From Mycolicibacterium sp. P9-64 (GTDB taxonomy: Bacteria > Actinomycetota > Actinomycetes > Mycobacteriales > Mycobacteriaceae), in contig NZ_NPKO01000001.1 in NCBI RefSeq assembly GCF_008329605.1, positions 620,001 through 684,000 of the forward strand: 64,000 nt of DNA. Direction: 5' to 3'. The notes beneath the pieces were generated by a model. The model ran no database searches. It was not told the DNA's origin and was given only the letters and a program-made list of their open reading frames with translations. The translations under genes were made by a program, and so were the position numbers. This document shows, piece after piece, positions 54,891 to 64,000 of this stretch (its first letter is position 1; each line of letters begins with the position of its first letter).

Positions 54891-55295
54891 ATGCGCCTCC
54901 TCATTGCCGCCATGGCGGCCGTCGCTGCCGTCTTCCTGAGCGCGGGCACGGCTTCTGCCAACCCGGCTCCCAGCCCGCCGTTCATCGATCACTCCGAATG
55001 GGTGCACTGGGGCGATCTGTCCAGCCTGCGCGTCTACCCGACCGCCTCGGGACGCGAGGCGGCGGGCCAGGTACACAACGCCGACGGAGACGAGGCGTGG
55101 TCCGAGGTGCTTGCGCAGTCGCCCGACGCCAACATCCCCGGCATGCGTGAACAGTTCATGTGCCACTGGACGTACGCCGAGTTTGCCCAGCCCGGCAAGA
55201 CCAGCTGGAACCTCGAGCCGTGGCGGCCCGTCGTCGACGAGGACACGATGGTGGGCAGCGGCTGCAACCCCGGTGGCACCGAGGAGCCGTTCTGA
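54891..55295 (+). CDS. Secreted DUF2599 family protein (Rv0477-like)
   Basis: 134 residues. Signal peptide [20 protein letters not shown] with cleavage near ASA-NPAP (residue ~24). The mature part has conserved [20 protein letters not shown] and two Cys ([18 protein letters not shown]) that could pair. Secreted or periplasmic; function unknown. Starts 4 nt after the preceding stop and is followed closely by deoC. Confidence 0.8.
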   Translation: MRLLIAAMAAVAAVFLSAGTASANPAPSPPFIDHSEWVHWGDLSSLRVYPTASGREAAGQVHNADGDEAWSEVLAQSPDANIPGMREQFMCHWTYAEFAQPGKTSWNLEPWRPVVDEDTMVGSGCNPGGTEEPF

Positions 55296-55297
55296 CG

Positions 55298-55978
55298 ATG
55301 GCGACACGCTGGACCCCAGAACGCGTCGCGTCGTTGGTCGACCACACTCTGCTCAAACCAGAGGCCACCGAGGCCGACGTCATCGCCCTGCTAGCCGAGG
55401 GCGCCGAACTCGGCGTCTACGCGGTGTGCGTCTCACCAACGATGATCGCGACCGCGAAGTCCGTCGCGGTACCCGATCTGCACATCGCCTCGGTCGTCGG
55501 GTTCCCTTCTGGCAAGCACCTTTCGGCGGTCAAGGCCGGCGAGGCAGCACGCGCGGTCCAGGCGGGCGCCGACGAGATCGACATGGTGATCGACGTCGGC
55601 ACCGCCCTTTCGGGCCGCATGGATCTGGTGCGCGCCGACGTCGCCGAGGTGCGCAGGGCGATCGACACCGCCGCCGTGCTCAAGGTCATCGTCGAGTCGG
55701 CGGCACTGCTGAGCCTCGGCGACGAGCAGACGTTGATCGATGCGTGCACGGCGGCGCAGGACGCGGGCGCCGATTTCGTGAAGACCTCCACGGGTTTTCA
55801 CCCCGCCGGGGGTGCCTCGGTGCGGGCAGTCGAGCTGATGGCGGCCACGGTGGGGGACCGGCTGGGCGTCAAGGCCAGCGGTGGCATCCGCAGCGCGGCC
55901 GACGCGACGGCCATGCTCGACGCGGGCGCGACCCGGCTCGGACTGTCCGGCACCCGTGCAGTGCTAGCTGGGCTTTAG
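55298..55978 (+). CDS. deoC: Deoxyribose-phosphate aldolase
   Basis: 226 residues. TIM-barrel class I aldolase: [16 protein letters not shown] near residue 13, [18 protein letters not shown] near 66, [13 protein letters not shown] near 92, the Schiff-base Lys in [10 protein letters not shown] near 128, and [15 protein letters not shown] and [13 protein letters not shown] near 163-195. Cleaves 2-deoxyribose-5-phosphate to G3P and acetaldehyde. Starts 2 nt after the secreted-protein stop. Its stop overlaps the convergent gene by 4 nt. Confidence 0.92.
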   Translation: MATRWTPERVASLVDHTLLKPEATEADVIALLAEGAELGVYAVCVSPTMIATAKSVAVPDLHIASVVGFPSGKHLSAVKAGEAARAVQAGADEIDMVIDVGTALSGRMDLVRADVAEVRRAIDTAAVLKVIVESAALLSLGDEQTLIDACTAAQDAGADFVKTSTGFHPAGGASVRAVELMAATVGDRLGVKASGGIRSAADATAMLDAGATRLGLSGTRAVLAGL

Positions 55979-56901
55979 ATCCCCGCGAAGCAGGGGTCCT
56001 GCTGACCGGCGGGCATCGTCGCGTTTCGTGTGGAGAACTTGGCGGTCACGCCGGAATCGGTGACGGTGACGCTGTCGGCGTGGATGCCGAGCGGGTAGTT
56101 CTTCGTCAGCTGCGAACTGAACGCATCCAGAGCGGGCTGCACCGCCTCGCGCGGCAGGGTGAAGCCGAGGCCGGTCAGCTCTTGCACCTGAAGTGCGATG
56201 CCGCCGTCGACGACCTGCGGCTTGGTGATGATGTCGCCGAGCGCGGCCTTGAGTTCGATGGTGCCGTCGGACGGGTTCGCGGTCACGCTGGTGACGAAGC
56301 TGCCGACCAGGGGGATCGAATTCTGGATGGTCTCCTTGATGCCCTCGGCCGTCCAGTTGATGGTCGCGTCGAGAGCCCCGATGGTGCCCTTCGTGTTGCC
56401 CTTGTCCTCGAGCCTGACGTCATCGATGGTGATGTCGGCCTTCATCCCCTTGGCGTCGCGGATCTGGTTGCCCGCGGTGCTGATCGAGATGTTGCCGTAG
56501 TGACCGGTGATGTGCTGCAACAGGAATGGGCTGGCGCCGAATGACACCTTGGCGCTGTCCTGCACGACGCAGGAGACGGCGTTGGCCACCACGTCGTCGG
56601 CGCGGCTACGCGCGTATAGCTCGGCGCCGACCACGCCCGCGGCCACCAGTGCGACCACGATCACCAAGACCAGGGCGATCGACATCGGATCGCGCAGCAG
56701 CCGCCCGATGAACGAGCCGCTCTTCGGCGGCGGCGCACCGCCATCGTCGGACGACGGCGCAGGCGGGTAGTTCTGCGGCGGCGGGTAGTTCGACGGAGCT
56801 GCAGGCCCCGGCTGCGCGAACTGCTGCGTCGGCGGTTCGGGGGCCTGGGGCTGCTGGCCTGGCGGAACTTCGTTGGCCGGACGGGCCCAGGGATCGCTCA
56901 C
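55975..56901 (-). CDS. DUF2993 membrane-anchored lipid-binding-like protein (Rv0479c-like)
   Basis: 308 residues from GTG. A Pro/Gln-rich cytosolic N-terminus (~1-62), one transmembrane helix near 72-95 ([20 protein letters not shown]), then an extracytoplasmic ~210-residue DUF2993 domain ([45 protein letters not shown]). The family includes LmeA, which acts on mannan/lipid metabolism; direct function here is not shown. Confidence 0.82.
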   Translation of the reverse strand: MSDPWARPANEVPPGQQPQAPEPPTQQFAQPGPAAPSNYPPPQNYPPAPSSDDGGAPPPKSGSFIGRLLRDPMSIALVLVIVVALVAAGVVGAELYARSRADDVVANAVSCVVQDSAKVSFGASPFLLQHITGHYGNISISTAGNQIRDAKGMKADITIDDVRLEDKGNTKGTIGALDATINWTAEGIKETIQNSIPLVGSFVTSVTANPSDGTIELKAALGDIITKPQVVDGGIALQVQELTGLGFTLPREAVQPALDAFSSQLTKNYPLGIHADSVTVTDSGVTAKFSTRNATMPAGQQDPCFAGI

Positions 56902-56902
56902 C

Positions 56903-57715
56903 TCAGCGATTCTGCCCTACCGACGAAGCGAACTCCGTTCGGTTGCGCAGCACCGCGATGGATTCTCGTGCCTTCTCGACGGCATCGAGGTCGAGGTCGG
57001 ACACGAGTAACTGCTGGTCGGACCCCGCCGCGACGATCACTTCGCCGAACGGTGAGGCCACCAGGCTGCCGCCGACGCCGGTAGGCCCGACGGCGGCGAT
57101 CGCGGGATCGTCCGGGTAGGCCTGATCGACCGCGGCGACGATGCTCGTGGTGTCCAGGGCGCGGGCGCGGGTCAGCAATGTCCACTGCTCGAGCTTGCCG
57201 GGGCCGGAAGCGAACGACGCGTGCACGGTGATCAGCTGCGCCCCGCGTTTGGTGAGTTCGACGTACAGCTCGGGAAAGCGGATGTCGTAACAGGTGCTCA
57301 AGCCGACGCCGATGCCGCCGACCGTGATCACCACGGGCTCGTAACCCGGTGCAACCGAACGTGATTCGCTAAAACCGAACGCGTCGTACAGGTGGATCTT
57401 GTGATAGTGCGCAGCCACCCCTGCGCCGGTGGCGATGAGCGTGTTGGTGACGCGCCCGTCGTCGCTCGGGCAGAACATGCCTGCGACCACCGTCACCCCG
57501 TGGCGATCGGCGATGGTGCGCACGCCGTCTGCCCACGGCCCGTCGAGCGGCTCGGCGATCGGTGCCAGCGGCACGCCGAACCGGCACATGGTCGCCTCGG
57601 GGAACAGCACCAGCTGCGCGCCTGCGTCAGCGGCTCGCCTGGTGTAGTCCTCGACGATCTCGAGGTTGGCCGTCGGGTCCGCGCTGGCCAGGATCTGCGC
57701 AAGAGCAATTCGCAT
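56903..57715 (-). CDS. Carbon-nitrogen hydrolase (nitrilase superfamily, Rv0480c-like)
   Basis: 270 residues. Catalytic triad: Glu in LVLFPEATMCRF near residue 38, Lys in HYHKIHLYDAFGF near 108, and Cys in GLSTCYDIRFPELYVELTKRG near 146. Amidase or nitrilase-like C-N hydrolase with unknown substrate. ATG 57715 (MRIALAQ) is chosen because family members start there; an upstream ATG at 57772 would add a low-complexity 19-residue leader. The next upstream gene is 188 nt away, and nothing else is seen in that gap. Confidence 0.88.
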   Translation of the reverse strand: MRIALAQILASADPTANLEIVEDYTRRAADAGAQLVLFPEATMCRFGVPLAPIAEPLDGPWADGVRTIADRHGVTVVAGMFCPSDDGRVTNTLIATGAGVAAHYHKIHLYDAFGFSESRSVAPGYEPVVITVGGIGVGLSTCYDIRFPELYVELTKRGAQLITVHASFASGPGKLEQWTLLTRARALDTTSIVAAVDQAYPDDPAIAAVGPTGVGGSLVASPFGEVIVAAGSDQQLLVSDLDLDAVEKARESIAVLRNRTEFASSVGQNR

Positions 57716-57903
57716 ACCGGCGCTTGGGGTCCCGCCGCTTGCGGGGGAGAGCGGAGCGACCGGGGGATTCATGAAGCCAGCCTACTGAGCAGGGCGTGAG
57801 CCGCTGATCCCATCAGGTGGGCACACCGAGTGTCGTCGGATCCAGGGGCTGCTGTGGCCACTGTGGTTGCCCCTTGGCCCCTTGGGCACTGAGCGGGCGG
57901 TCG

Positions 57904-58734
57904 TCAGCGGGGCGCAACGGTGTCCCACGGAACCGTGAGCACACCGTCGCGCAGGCGTCGCCGCGGCGGTTCGACGGGAAAGCCCGCGTCCGCCAGCATG
58001 TCCAGCATCGCGCGCCAGCGCACCCGCGGCCCGAAGACCCCGTGTCCTGCCGCAGTGGCCCAGGCGCGATCGGCGGCGGCCAGCAGGGCGTGCACCGGCT
58101 GGCCCGGCACGTTGTGGTGAATCAGCACCTTCGGCAACCGCTCGGCCAGATCCGACGGCTTCTCGATCGCGAAGGGGTCGCAGGCCAGGGTCAGGCTCAG
58201 CGGCCCCCTTGCGTCCAGCAACACCCAGCAGCAGCGCCGTCCGAGCTCGTCGCACGTGCCGTCGACGACCAAGCCGCCCGGCGCCAACCGGGTCGTCATC
58301 TCGCCCCACGCACTGGGCACCGCATCGACGTCGTACTGGCGCAGCACGTTGAACGCACGCACCAAGACCGGCTGCAGGCCAGCCAATTCGAAACCGCCCA
58401 AGGCGAACTCGACCGGCCCGCCTTGGACGGTCCCCATCGCCGCCCTGGCGGTCTGCACCCGCTCGGGATGTATCTCCAGTCCGACCACGCGCACGTCGGG
58501 CCGCACCGCGCGCAACCGCGCCGCCAGCTCGAGAGTCGTCACGGGAAGGGCGCCGTAGCCGAGGTCGACCACCAGCGGATCGGCGGCGGTGAGAAGTGCC
58601 GTGCGGACGCGGTGATCGTGGACCAGCCAGCGGTCGCTGCGTCGCAACCGGTTGTAACCGGTCGTCCCCCGCGTCAGTTGACCGACAGGCTGGATCAATC
58701 CTCCGGTCGCTACGCTCCTGCCCACCGGCGCCAC
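57904..58734 (-). CDS. SAM-dependent methyltransferase-like protein
   Basis: 276 residues from GTG. A Rossmann pattern: PLVVDLGYGALPVTTLELAARL near residue 54 (motif I variant GYGAL), VVGLEIHPERVQTARA near 83, and MTTRLAPGGLVVDGTC near 145. Members lack clear substrate assignments. The GYGALP variant of motif I deviates from the standard GxGxG. Next gene upstream on the same strand lies 20 nt away. Confidence 0.72.
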   Translation of the reverse strand: MAPVGRSVATGGLIQPVGQLTRGTTGYNRLRRSDRWLVHDHRVRTALLTAADPLVVDLGYGALPVTTLELAARLRAVRPDVRVVGLEIHPERVQTARAAMGTVQGGPVEFALGGFELAGLQPVLVRAFNVLRQYDVDAVPSAWGEMTTRLAPGGLVVDGTCDELGRRCCWVLLDARGPLSLTLACDPFAIEKPSDLAERLPKVLIHHNVPGQPVHALLAAADRAWATAAGHGVFGPRVRWRAMLDMLADAGFPVEPPRRRLRDGVLTVPWDTVAPR

Positions 58735-58754
58735 GCCCCGAGTTTAGGCCCGGA

Positions 58755-59261
58755 TCAGGCGTTTTCCCGGATCCACGCCGACGTGAAGCGCTGCTCGGCG
58801 GCGACGAGGTTCGCGAGCTGGTTGCCGATGAACGTCTCCACCTTGCCGCCGACGAGCGGGATGCGGACCTCGACGGTGACCTTGAGCTCCAAGCGCGAGC
58901 CGCCGTCCGACGGCATCAGCACCGCGCTGCTGACCAGGGTGGCGGGCGCGCCGGGGATCGCCCCCGACACCCTCGCGATGGCTCGGCCCCCGGCGATCGC
59001 GCTCCACGTCTCCTCGCGCACGAAGCTCAGGTCACCGTGGTGAAACTGGCCGACCACGGCGGGCAGCCTGTCGGATCGCAGCGTCTGCGTCGTGATCACG
59101 TCGATGCCGCCGTCGCCGTTGGCGGTCATCGAGTCCAGCGTGGCCTCGTCCGCTCCCGAACCCGCAAGGCGCTCCAGCCAGTACCGCTCATCGCGGAACG
59201 CCCGATGGACCTGCTCGACGCTGCCTGCGTACTCGGCTGCCATGTCGAAGGAACGCGGCAT
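58755..59261 (-). CDS. DUF2505 family protein (Rv0481c-like)
   Basis: 168 residues from ATG 59261. SRPBCC-type DUF2505 pattern: [20 protein letters not shown], then [14 protein letters not shown] and a C-terminal helix [20 protein letters not shown]. Probably a hydrophobic-ligand fold; function unknown. It is divergent from murB with only 5 nt between the two starts, so their promoters overlap the genes. Confidence 0.8.
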   Translation of the reverse strand: MPRSFDMAAEYAGSVEQVHRAFRDERYWLERLAGSGADEATLDSMTANGDGGIDVITTQTLRSDRLPAVVGQFHHGDLSFVREETWSAIAGGRAIARVSGAIPGAPATLVSSAVLMPSDGGSRLELKVTVEVRIPLVGGKVETFIGNQLANLVAAEQRFTSAWIRENA

Positions 59262-59266
59262 ACCCA

Positions 59267-60352
59267 ATGACGCTACCGTTACCGCCCGTGATCAGTTCGC
59301 AGTTCGCGGGCGCGTCGGTCCAATACGACGTGCCGCTCGCTGGACTCACCACGCTGCGGGTCGGGCCCGTGGCGCGTCGCCTGATCACGTGCGACACGAC
59401 CGAGAAACTGATCGCCGTGCTGCGGGAACTGCCTGCGGGAGGGTCTGCCGACAAGACTCTGGTGCTCGCGGGCGGCTCCAACGTGGTGCTGGCCGACGAC
59501 CTCACCGACCTAACGGTCGTACACGTCGCGAATACCGAGATCACCGTCGACGGTGCCGTGCTGCGCGTGGAGGCGGGCGCGCTGTGGGACGACGTGGTCG
59601 TCACCTCACTGGCGTACGGCCTCGGTGGGTTGGAATGCCTGTCGGGCATCCCCGGCTCGGCGGGTGCGACACCCGTGCAGAACGTGGGCGCCTACGGCGC
59701 AGAGGTCGCCGACACCATCAGCCGCGTGCGCCTGCTCGATCGCCGCACCGGCGCCGATCGTTGGGTGGCGCCGAGCGCGCTCGGATTCGGGTACCGCCAG
59801 AGCGTGCTGAGGAACTCGCACGACTCCGTCGTCCTCGAGGTCGAGTTCACCCTGGACGTCGACGGGCGCAGCGCACCACTGCGCTACGGCGAGCTGACGA
59901 CCGCGCTCGACGCCGACCCCGGAGCCCAAGTCGACCCCACGCTGGTCAGGGACGCCGTGCTGACATTGCGCAGGCGAAAGGGCATGGTGCTCGACGCCGA
60001 CGACCACGACACGTGGAGCGTCGGGTCCTTCTTCACCAACCCCGTCGTCACGCCCGACGAGTTCGAGCGGCTGCGGTCCGAGGTCGACGGCCCGGTGCCC
60101 AACTACCCCGCGCCGGACGGGGTGAAGTTGGCTGCGGGGTGGCTCGTCGAGCACGCCGGGTTCGCCAAGGGGTATCCGGAGGAGGGGTCGCCCGCACGGC
60201 TGTCGACCAAGCACGCGCTCGCTGTGACCAACCGGGGTACCGCCACCACCGCCGACGTAATTGCGCTGGCCAGAGCGGTTCGAGATGGGGTGCGGAGCAG
60301 TTTCGGGATCGATCTCACACCCGAACCGATTCTGATTGGCAGCACGCTGTAG
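59267..60352 (+). CDS. murB: UDP-N-acetylenolpyruvoylglucosamine reductase
   Basis: 361 residues. FAD-binding [20 protein letters not shown] near residue 67, [26 protein letters not shown] near 121, catalytic Ser in [13 protein letters not shown] near 249 and a C-terminal Glu region ending EPILIGSTL. It reduces enolpyruvyl-UDP-GlcNAc to UDP-MurNAc for peptidoglycan. ATG 59267 is chosen; an internal GTG at 59288 (before ISSQFAG) is also possible. The next gene starts 21 nt downstream. Confidence 0.95.
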   Translation: MTLPLPPVISSQFAGASVQYDVPLAGLTTLRVGPVARRLITCDTTEKLIAVLRELPAGGSADKTLVLAGGSNVVLADDLTDLTVVHVANTEITVDGAVLRVEAGALWDDVVVTSLAYGLGGLECLSGIPGSAGATPVQNVGAYGAEVADTISRVRLLDRRTGADRWVAPSALGFGYRQSVLRNSHDSVVLEVEFTLDVDGRSAPLRYGELTTALDADPGAQVDPTLVRDAVLTLRRRKGMVLDADDHDTWSVGSFFTNPVVTPDEFERLRSEVDGPVPNYPAPDGVKLAAGWLVEHAGFAKGYPEEGSPARLSTKHALAVTNRGTATTADVIALARAVRDGVRSSFGIDLTPEPILIGSTL

Positions 60353-60373
60353 GTACTCTCGATCCACGTGGGG

Positions 60374-61684
60374 ATGAACCGGCGGCAGGCACTGACCGCA
60401 ATGGCGGTGGGTGCATCAGGCGTGCTGGCGGCGTGTACCGGTAACCCGATCAAGGGACAGCCAGAAGCGCAGGGACCTCCGCCCGCTCCGGAGATCACCT
60501 ACAAGCCCGAGATCGCCGCCACCGACGTGGCGCCTACCTCGCACATCGGCATCGACGTCAACAACGGATGGTTCCAGCACGTCACGCTGTCGAACCCCGA
60601 TGGCAAGGCCGTCGCCGGCGTGATCAACCGCGACCGGACGTCGTTCACCACCACCGAGCCCCTCGGCTACGGCGTGGTCTATTCGTGGGGCGGATCGGTC
60701 GTCGGGCGCGACGGCAAGGCCGTCCAGCTGGCAGGCAACTTCACCACCGTCACCCCGCAGAACCAGGTCAACGGGCAGTTCCAGCTCGCCGACGGGCAGA
60801 CGGTCGGCGTCGCGGCGCCGATCATCATCCAGTTTGACGCCTCGATCAGCGACAAGGCCACCGTCGAGAAGGCGCTGAAGGTGACCACCACCCCACCCGT
60901 CGAGGGCAGCTGGGCGTGGCTACCCGACGAGGTCGGCGGATCCAGGGCGCACTGGCGGACCAGGGACTACTACCCGGCGGGCACCAAGGTCAACGTCGCC
61001 GCCAAGCTGTACGGCATCCCGTTCGGCGACGGTGCATTCGGCGCGCAGGACTTGACGTTGGACATCGAGATCGGCCGGCGTCAGGTGGTCAAGGCCGAGG
61101 CGTCGTCGCACCAGATCGAGGTGATCACGGATGAGGGCACGATCATGACCCTGCCGTGCAGTTACGGCGAGGCCGATCAGCCGCGCAACGTCACCCGCAG
61201 CGGCATCCACGTCGTCACCGAGAAGTACGAAGACTTCTACATGACGAACCCGGCCGCCGGCTACAGCAACGTCCACGAGCGGTTCGCGGTGCGGATCTCC
61301 AACAATGGCGAGTTCATCCACGCCAATCCGGCCAGCTCCGGCGCGCAGGGCAACACCAACGTCACCAACGGCTGCATCAACCTGTCGACGGCCGACGCGC
61401 AGCAGTACTTCAACACCGCCATGTACGGCGACCCCGTCGAGGTCACGGGTACCTCGATCGAGCTGTCCTACGCCGACGGCGACATCTGGGACTGGGCCGT
61501 GAGCTGGGACGAGTGGAAGGCCATGTCGGCGGTCACGCCGGCCGCGTCGCCGTTGAACCTGCCAAGCACGGCACCCGCCACCCCCACCGATGCACCGACG
61601 CTGTCGGGAACGCCGACCACCACCACGCCGACGACGGCTGCGACCAGCACACCGACTACGGCTACGACGTCTCCGGGCGGATGA
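60374..61684 (+). CDS. lprQ: L,D-transpeptidase lipoprotein (LprQ, Ldt5-like)
   Basis: 436 residues. Signal with basic NRRQALTAM and a lipobox LAAC at ~19 ([15 protein letters not shown]), so lipid-anchored. Two Ig-like domains (~45-250), then the YkuD catalytic domain with [20 protein letters not shown] near 318; the active Cys is in TNGCINLS. It forms 3-3 cross-links in peptidoglycan, fitting murB as neighbour. The C-terminal 60 residues are a Thr/Pro-rich tail. A GTG six nt upstream (60368) is an alternative. It overlaps the convergent SDR by 23 nt. Confidence 0.92.
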   Translation: MNRRQALTAMAVGASGVLAACTGNPIKGQPEAQGPPPAPEITYKPEIAATDVAPTSHIGIDVNNGWFQHVTLSNPDGKAVAGVINRDRTSFTTTEPLGYGVVYSWGGSVVGRDGKAVQLAGNFTTVTPQNQVNGQFQLADGQTVGVAAPIIIQFDASISDKATVEKALKVTTTPPVEGSWAWLPDEVGGSRAHWRTRDYYPAGTKVNVAAKLYGIPFGDGAFGAQDLTLDIEIGRRQVVKAEASSHQIEVITDEGTIMTLPCSYGEADQPRNVTRSGIHVVTEKYEDFYMTNPAAGYSNVHERFAVRISNNGEFIHANPASSGAQGNTNVTNGCINLSTADAQQYFNTAMYGDPVEVTGTSIELSYADGDIWDWAVSWDEWKAMSAVTPAASPLNLPSTAPATPTDAPTLSGTPTTTTPTTAATSTPTTATTSPGG

Positions 61685-62432
61685 ACTTACGGGTCGCGCT
61701 GGCCTGATCCCGCGGCCGGATCACGATCTGGTCCAGGTTGACGTGCGACGGCCGCGACGCCACGAAGCCGATCACCTCGGCGATGTCGTCGGCCACCAAC
61801 GGCGTGAGCCCCTTGTACAGCGCGTCGGCCTTGTCCTTGTCGCCGCCGAACCGCACCACGGAGAACTCCGTCTCCACCATTCCGGGCGCAATCTCGGTGA
61901 GCCGCACCGGCTTTCCCAACAACTCGCCGCGCAGGGTGCGGTGCAGTGCGCTCTGGGCGTGCTTGGCCGAGGTGTAGCCCGCGCCGCCGTCGTAGATCTC
62001 GAACGCGGCGATCGAGGTGACCGTGACGATCAGGCCGTCACCCGAGTCGACCAGCTTGGGCAGTAGTGCCCTGGTCACCCGGAGCGTGCCAAGCACGTTG
62101 GTCTCCCACATCCACCGCCAGTGATCGATGTCGGCGTCGGCGACCGCTTCGCTGCCCTTGGCCCCGCCCGCGTTGTTGACGAGCACCGAGAGTTTGCCCG
62201 GGGCGCGGTCGACCGAGGCGACCAGGGCATCGACGGCATCGGGATCAGTGACGTCCGCCACAGTGGCGGTGCCGCCGATTTCCTCGGCGAGCGCCTTGAT
62301 GCGGTCCTCGCGGCGGGCCACACAAACCACGTGGAAGCCAAGTCCTGCAAGGGTTCTAGCCGTTGCCTCGCCGATGCCGGAGCTGGCGCCGGTGACCACT
62401 GCCACCCGCTGGGAAGATTCGCCTCTCGTCAT
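61662..62432 (-). CDS. Short-chain dehydrogenase/reductase (Rv0484c-like)
   Basis: 256 residues. NAD(P) motif [21 protein letters not shown] near residue 12, VNNAGGAKG near 87, catalytic Ser in VTSIAAF near 138 and YTSAK near 151. Substrate unknown. TAATGT with a 7-nt gap before the ATG fits a leaderless transcript. Divergent from the polycysteine ORF and ROK gene, with 35 nt to the short ORF. Confidence 0.88.
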   Translation of the reverse strand: MTRGESSQRVAVVTGASSGIGEATARTLAGLGFHVVCVARREDRIKALAEEIGGTATVADVTDPDAVDALVASVDRAPGKLSVLVNNAGGAKGSEAVADADIDHWRWMWETNVLGTLRVTRALLPKLVDSGDGLIVTVTSIAAFEIYDGGAGYTSAKHAQSALHRTLRGELLGKPVRLTEIAPGMVETEFSVVRFGGDKDKADALYKGLTPLVADDIAEVIGFVASRPSHVNLDQIVIRPRDQASATRKFIRPETS

Positions 62433-62455
62433 GCACCCAACATTAGTTGGCGTGC

Positions 62456-62461
62456 TAAATT
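62456..62461 (+). promoter_or_regulatory. -10 hexamer for the leaderless polycysteine ORF
   Basis: TAAATT ends 6 nt before the GTG at 62468, the spacing that places the transcription start on the first base of the codon. No ribosome-binding purine tract lies between. Confidence 0.6.
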
Positions 62462-62467
62462 CTTCGT

Positions 62468-62542
62468 GTGTCCGCTAGTCAGGCTTCCCGCAGCGCCGTT
62501 CGGCGCGCGTGTTGTTGTTGTTGCGCAACTCGCCGCGCCTGA
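62468..62542 (+). CDS. Leaderless polycysteine short ORF (putative cysteine-responsive attenuator)
   Basis: 24 codons from GTG to TGA. Residues 15-19 are five consecutive Cys (four TGT, then TGC), flanked by basic residues: VRRA before and ATRRA after. A hairpin-prone gcgccg-tt-cggcgc (62493-62506 region) lies inside. The ROK gene starts 83 nt after the stop. Short polycysteine ORFs translated from leaderless mRNAs are known in mycobacteria to couple cysteine supply to downstream operon expression. Here the downstream genes would be the ROK regulator and, by synteny, mshA of mycothiol synthesis, which lies outside the window. The function is inferred. Confidence 0.75.
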   Translation: MSASQASRSAVRRACCCCCATRRA

Positions 62543-62625
62543 CTGAACCGCGGACGTAAAACGTCTGAGATGAGTCGCAGGTGTGGCCCGGAACCCCACC
62601 AGCCGACTCTTTCAAAGGACCCCTC

Positions 62626-63969
62626 GTGCGCGCATCGACCGCCACCGCAACCATCGCCCCAAGCCTTCAGGTCGCTAGCCCGGCCCCTGCCGTCCGTCAC
62701 ACGCCGACGGCGCACGCCAAGCGTGCCCTTCTTGCCCGCCACCACATCGTGGCTCCCTCGCTGCGCGTCGCCGAGGCCGCTGCCGCATCGGTGTTCGGCG
62801 CGGCCCGGCTGCGCGGACCGATCGCCCGCGACGTCATCGCCCAGGTCACCGGCCTGAGCATCGCGACGGTCAACCGACAGGTCACTGCCCTCCTCGACGC
62901 CGGTGTGCTGCGCGAGCGCGCGGACCTTGCCGTGTCCGGCGCGATCGGCAGGCCCAGGGTGCCGGTCGAGGTGAACCACGAACCCTTCCTGACCCTCGGC
63001 ATCCACATCGGCGCCCGCACGACGAGCATCGTGGCCACCGACCTGTTCGGCCGCACGCTCGACGTGGTCGAGATGCCGACGCCGCGGGGAACGCAGAACG
63101 CCGCCCTGGCCTCGCTGGCGGGCAGCGCCCGGCGCTACCTGAGCCGGTGGCACCGTCGCCGCCCGCTGTGGGTCGGTGTCGCAGCCGGTGGTGTCGTCGA
63201 CAGCGTCACCGGTCAGCTCGATCACGCCCGGCTGGGCTGGTCGGGTGCCCCCGTCGGCGCCGTTCTGGCTGAAACACTAGGATTGCCAGTCTCTTTGGCG
63301 TCGCACGTGGATGCCATGGCCGGCGCCGAATTGCTGCTCGGCGTGCGCCGGTTCAGCGCCCAGTCGGCGACGGACGCCGCGGGCCGAACCGCTCCTGCGA
63401 CGAGCCTGTACGTCTACGCCCGCGAAACCGTCGGCTACGCACTGTCGATCGGTGGCCAGGTGCATTCGCCGACCAGCGGGCCCGGCACCATCGCGGCGCT
63501 GCCCGCACAGTCCGACATCCTCGGCGGCAGCGGACAGCTGGAGTCGACGGTGAGCGACGAAGCGGTCCTGACTGCGGCCCGCAAGCTGCACATCGTGCCC
63601 GCGGAGGGGCCTGCCTCGACCATTGCGGCGGTTCTTCGTGCGGCGCGTCAGGGCCACGTGCAGGCAGCCGAGCTGCTTGCCGAGCGCGCGCGGGTGCTCG
63701 GCGAGGCCGTCGCCCTGCTCCGCGACATGCTCAACCCCGATGACCTGGTGGTCGGTGGGCAAGCGTTCACCGAGTACCCGGAGGGCATGGCCATGGTGGA
63801 GGACGCCTTCGCGAAGCGCTCGGTGCTCCCGCCGCGCGACATCCGGGTGACGGCCTTCGGGAACCGCGTCCAGGAGGCAGGGGCAGGCGTGGTGTCGTTG
63901 GGTGGGTTGTATGCCGACCCGATCGCCGCGATGCGGCGGGCGCAGAGCCGTCGTCTCGAACTGGCCTGA
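62626..63969 (+). CDS. ROK-family transcriptional regulator (Rv0485-like)
   Basis: 447 residues from GTG 62626, with AAAGGA 6 nt upstream. N-terminal winged HTH near 55-105 (VFGAARLRGPIARDVIAQVTG, then SIATVNRQVTALLDAGVL), then a ROK/sugar-kinase-like fold (TLGIHIGARTTSIVATDLFG near 130; LWVGVAAGGVVDSVTG near 185). The ROK zinc-binding CxCGxxGC motif is absent, so it is likely a regulator, not a kinase. M. tuberculosis Rv0485 is a similar size and is followed by mshA. The stretch 62543-62625 before it has gacgt-aaa-acgtc, a small inverted repeat. Confidence 0.87.
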   Translation: MRASTATATIAPSLQVASPAPAVRHTPTAHAKRALLARHHIVAPSLRVAEAAAASVFGAARLRGPIARDVIAQVTGLSIATVNRQVTALLDAGVLRERADLAVSGAIGRPRVPVEVNHEPFLTLGIHIGARTTSIVATDLFGRTLDVVEMPTPRGTQNAALASLAGSARRYLSRWHRRRPLWVGVAAGGVVDSVTGQLDHARLGWSGAPVGAVLAETLGLPVSLASHVDAMAGAELLLGVRRFSAQSATDAAGRTAPATSLYVYARETVGYALSIGGQVHSPTSGPGTIAALPAQSDILGGSGQLESTVSDEAVLTAARKLHIVPAEGPASTIAAVLRAARQGHVQAAELLAERARVLGEAVALLRDMLNPDDLVVGGQAFTEYPEGMAMVEDAFAKRSVLPPRDIRVTAFGNRVQEAGAGVVSLGGLYADPIAAMRRAQSRRLELA

Positions 63970-64000
63970 GATTGACCGCCTGACGAGGGCTGATTCGCGC

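Overview
The window is a high-GC actinobacterial chromosome segment, almost certainly from a fast-growing mycobacterium (Mycolicibacterium type). Gene content and order match the Mycobacterium tuberculosis stretch around Rv0435c-Rv0440 and Rv0456c-Rv0485, with many coupled ATGA/GTGA junctions, frequent GTG starts, hbhA, umaA, icl and an L,D-transpeptidase lipoprotein. No tRNA, rRNA, CRISPR array, insertion sequence or prophage was recognised.

Layout. (i) 1-5.8 kb: end of an Mrp/Mnh Na+/H+ antiporter operon (mnhA fused to an MnhB-like domain, then mnhC, cut by the window edge), a DUF1707 protein, a SRPBCC protein, a methyltransferase, and two gene tails (LuxR-type and PIN-domain). (ii) 5.8-24.7 kb: a tightly coupled minus-strand run moeA - psd - pssA - AAA ATPase, an SDR, a bacterial-PH-domain pair, a HAD phosphatase, a helicase, a UvrA-like ABC ATPase, a second SDR with cupin and divergent TetR, then groL behind two CIRCE operators and before a strong terminator. 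(iii) 24.7-38.5 kb: accessory region relative to M. tuberculosis, with a nonsense-split DUF559 gene between inverted repeats, a D-aminoacylase-like amidohydrolase with a 30-bp minisatellite in its start, a decayed MmpL tail, PAP2, aldehyde dehydrogenase, PPK2, two enoyl-CoA hydratase-family genes, a TetR and a glycine-zipper/membrane protein pair. (iv) 38.5-64 kb: conserved mycobacterial backbone: S9 peptidase, orphan DUF779 protein, lpdC, ramB, acyl-ACP thioesterase, icl, fadB2, umaA, PPK2, TetR, DUF445, XRE regulator, hbhA, deoC, nitrilase-family hydrolase, murB, L,D-transpeptidase, SDR and a ROK regulator.

Themes. Fatty-acid and acetate use (ramB, icl, fadB2, lpdC, thioesterase) clusters together with a palindrome-rich icl promoter. 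Envelope functions are pssA/psd, umaA, murB, the L,D-transpeptidase and hbhA. Stress and energy functions are groL, two PPK2 genes and the Mrp antiporter. Many starts look leaderless (TANNNT, 5-7 nt, RTG).

The most interesting signal is a 24-codon leaderless-looking short ORF at 62468-62542 with five consecutive cysteine codons, just upstream of the ROK regulator gene. In M. tuberculosis that gene precedes mshA (mycothiol synthesis). It resembles the polycysteine, cysteine-sensing attenuator ORFs known in mycobacteria.
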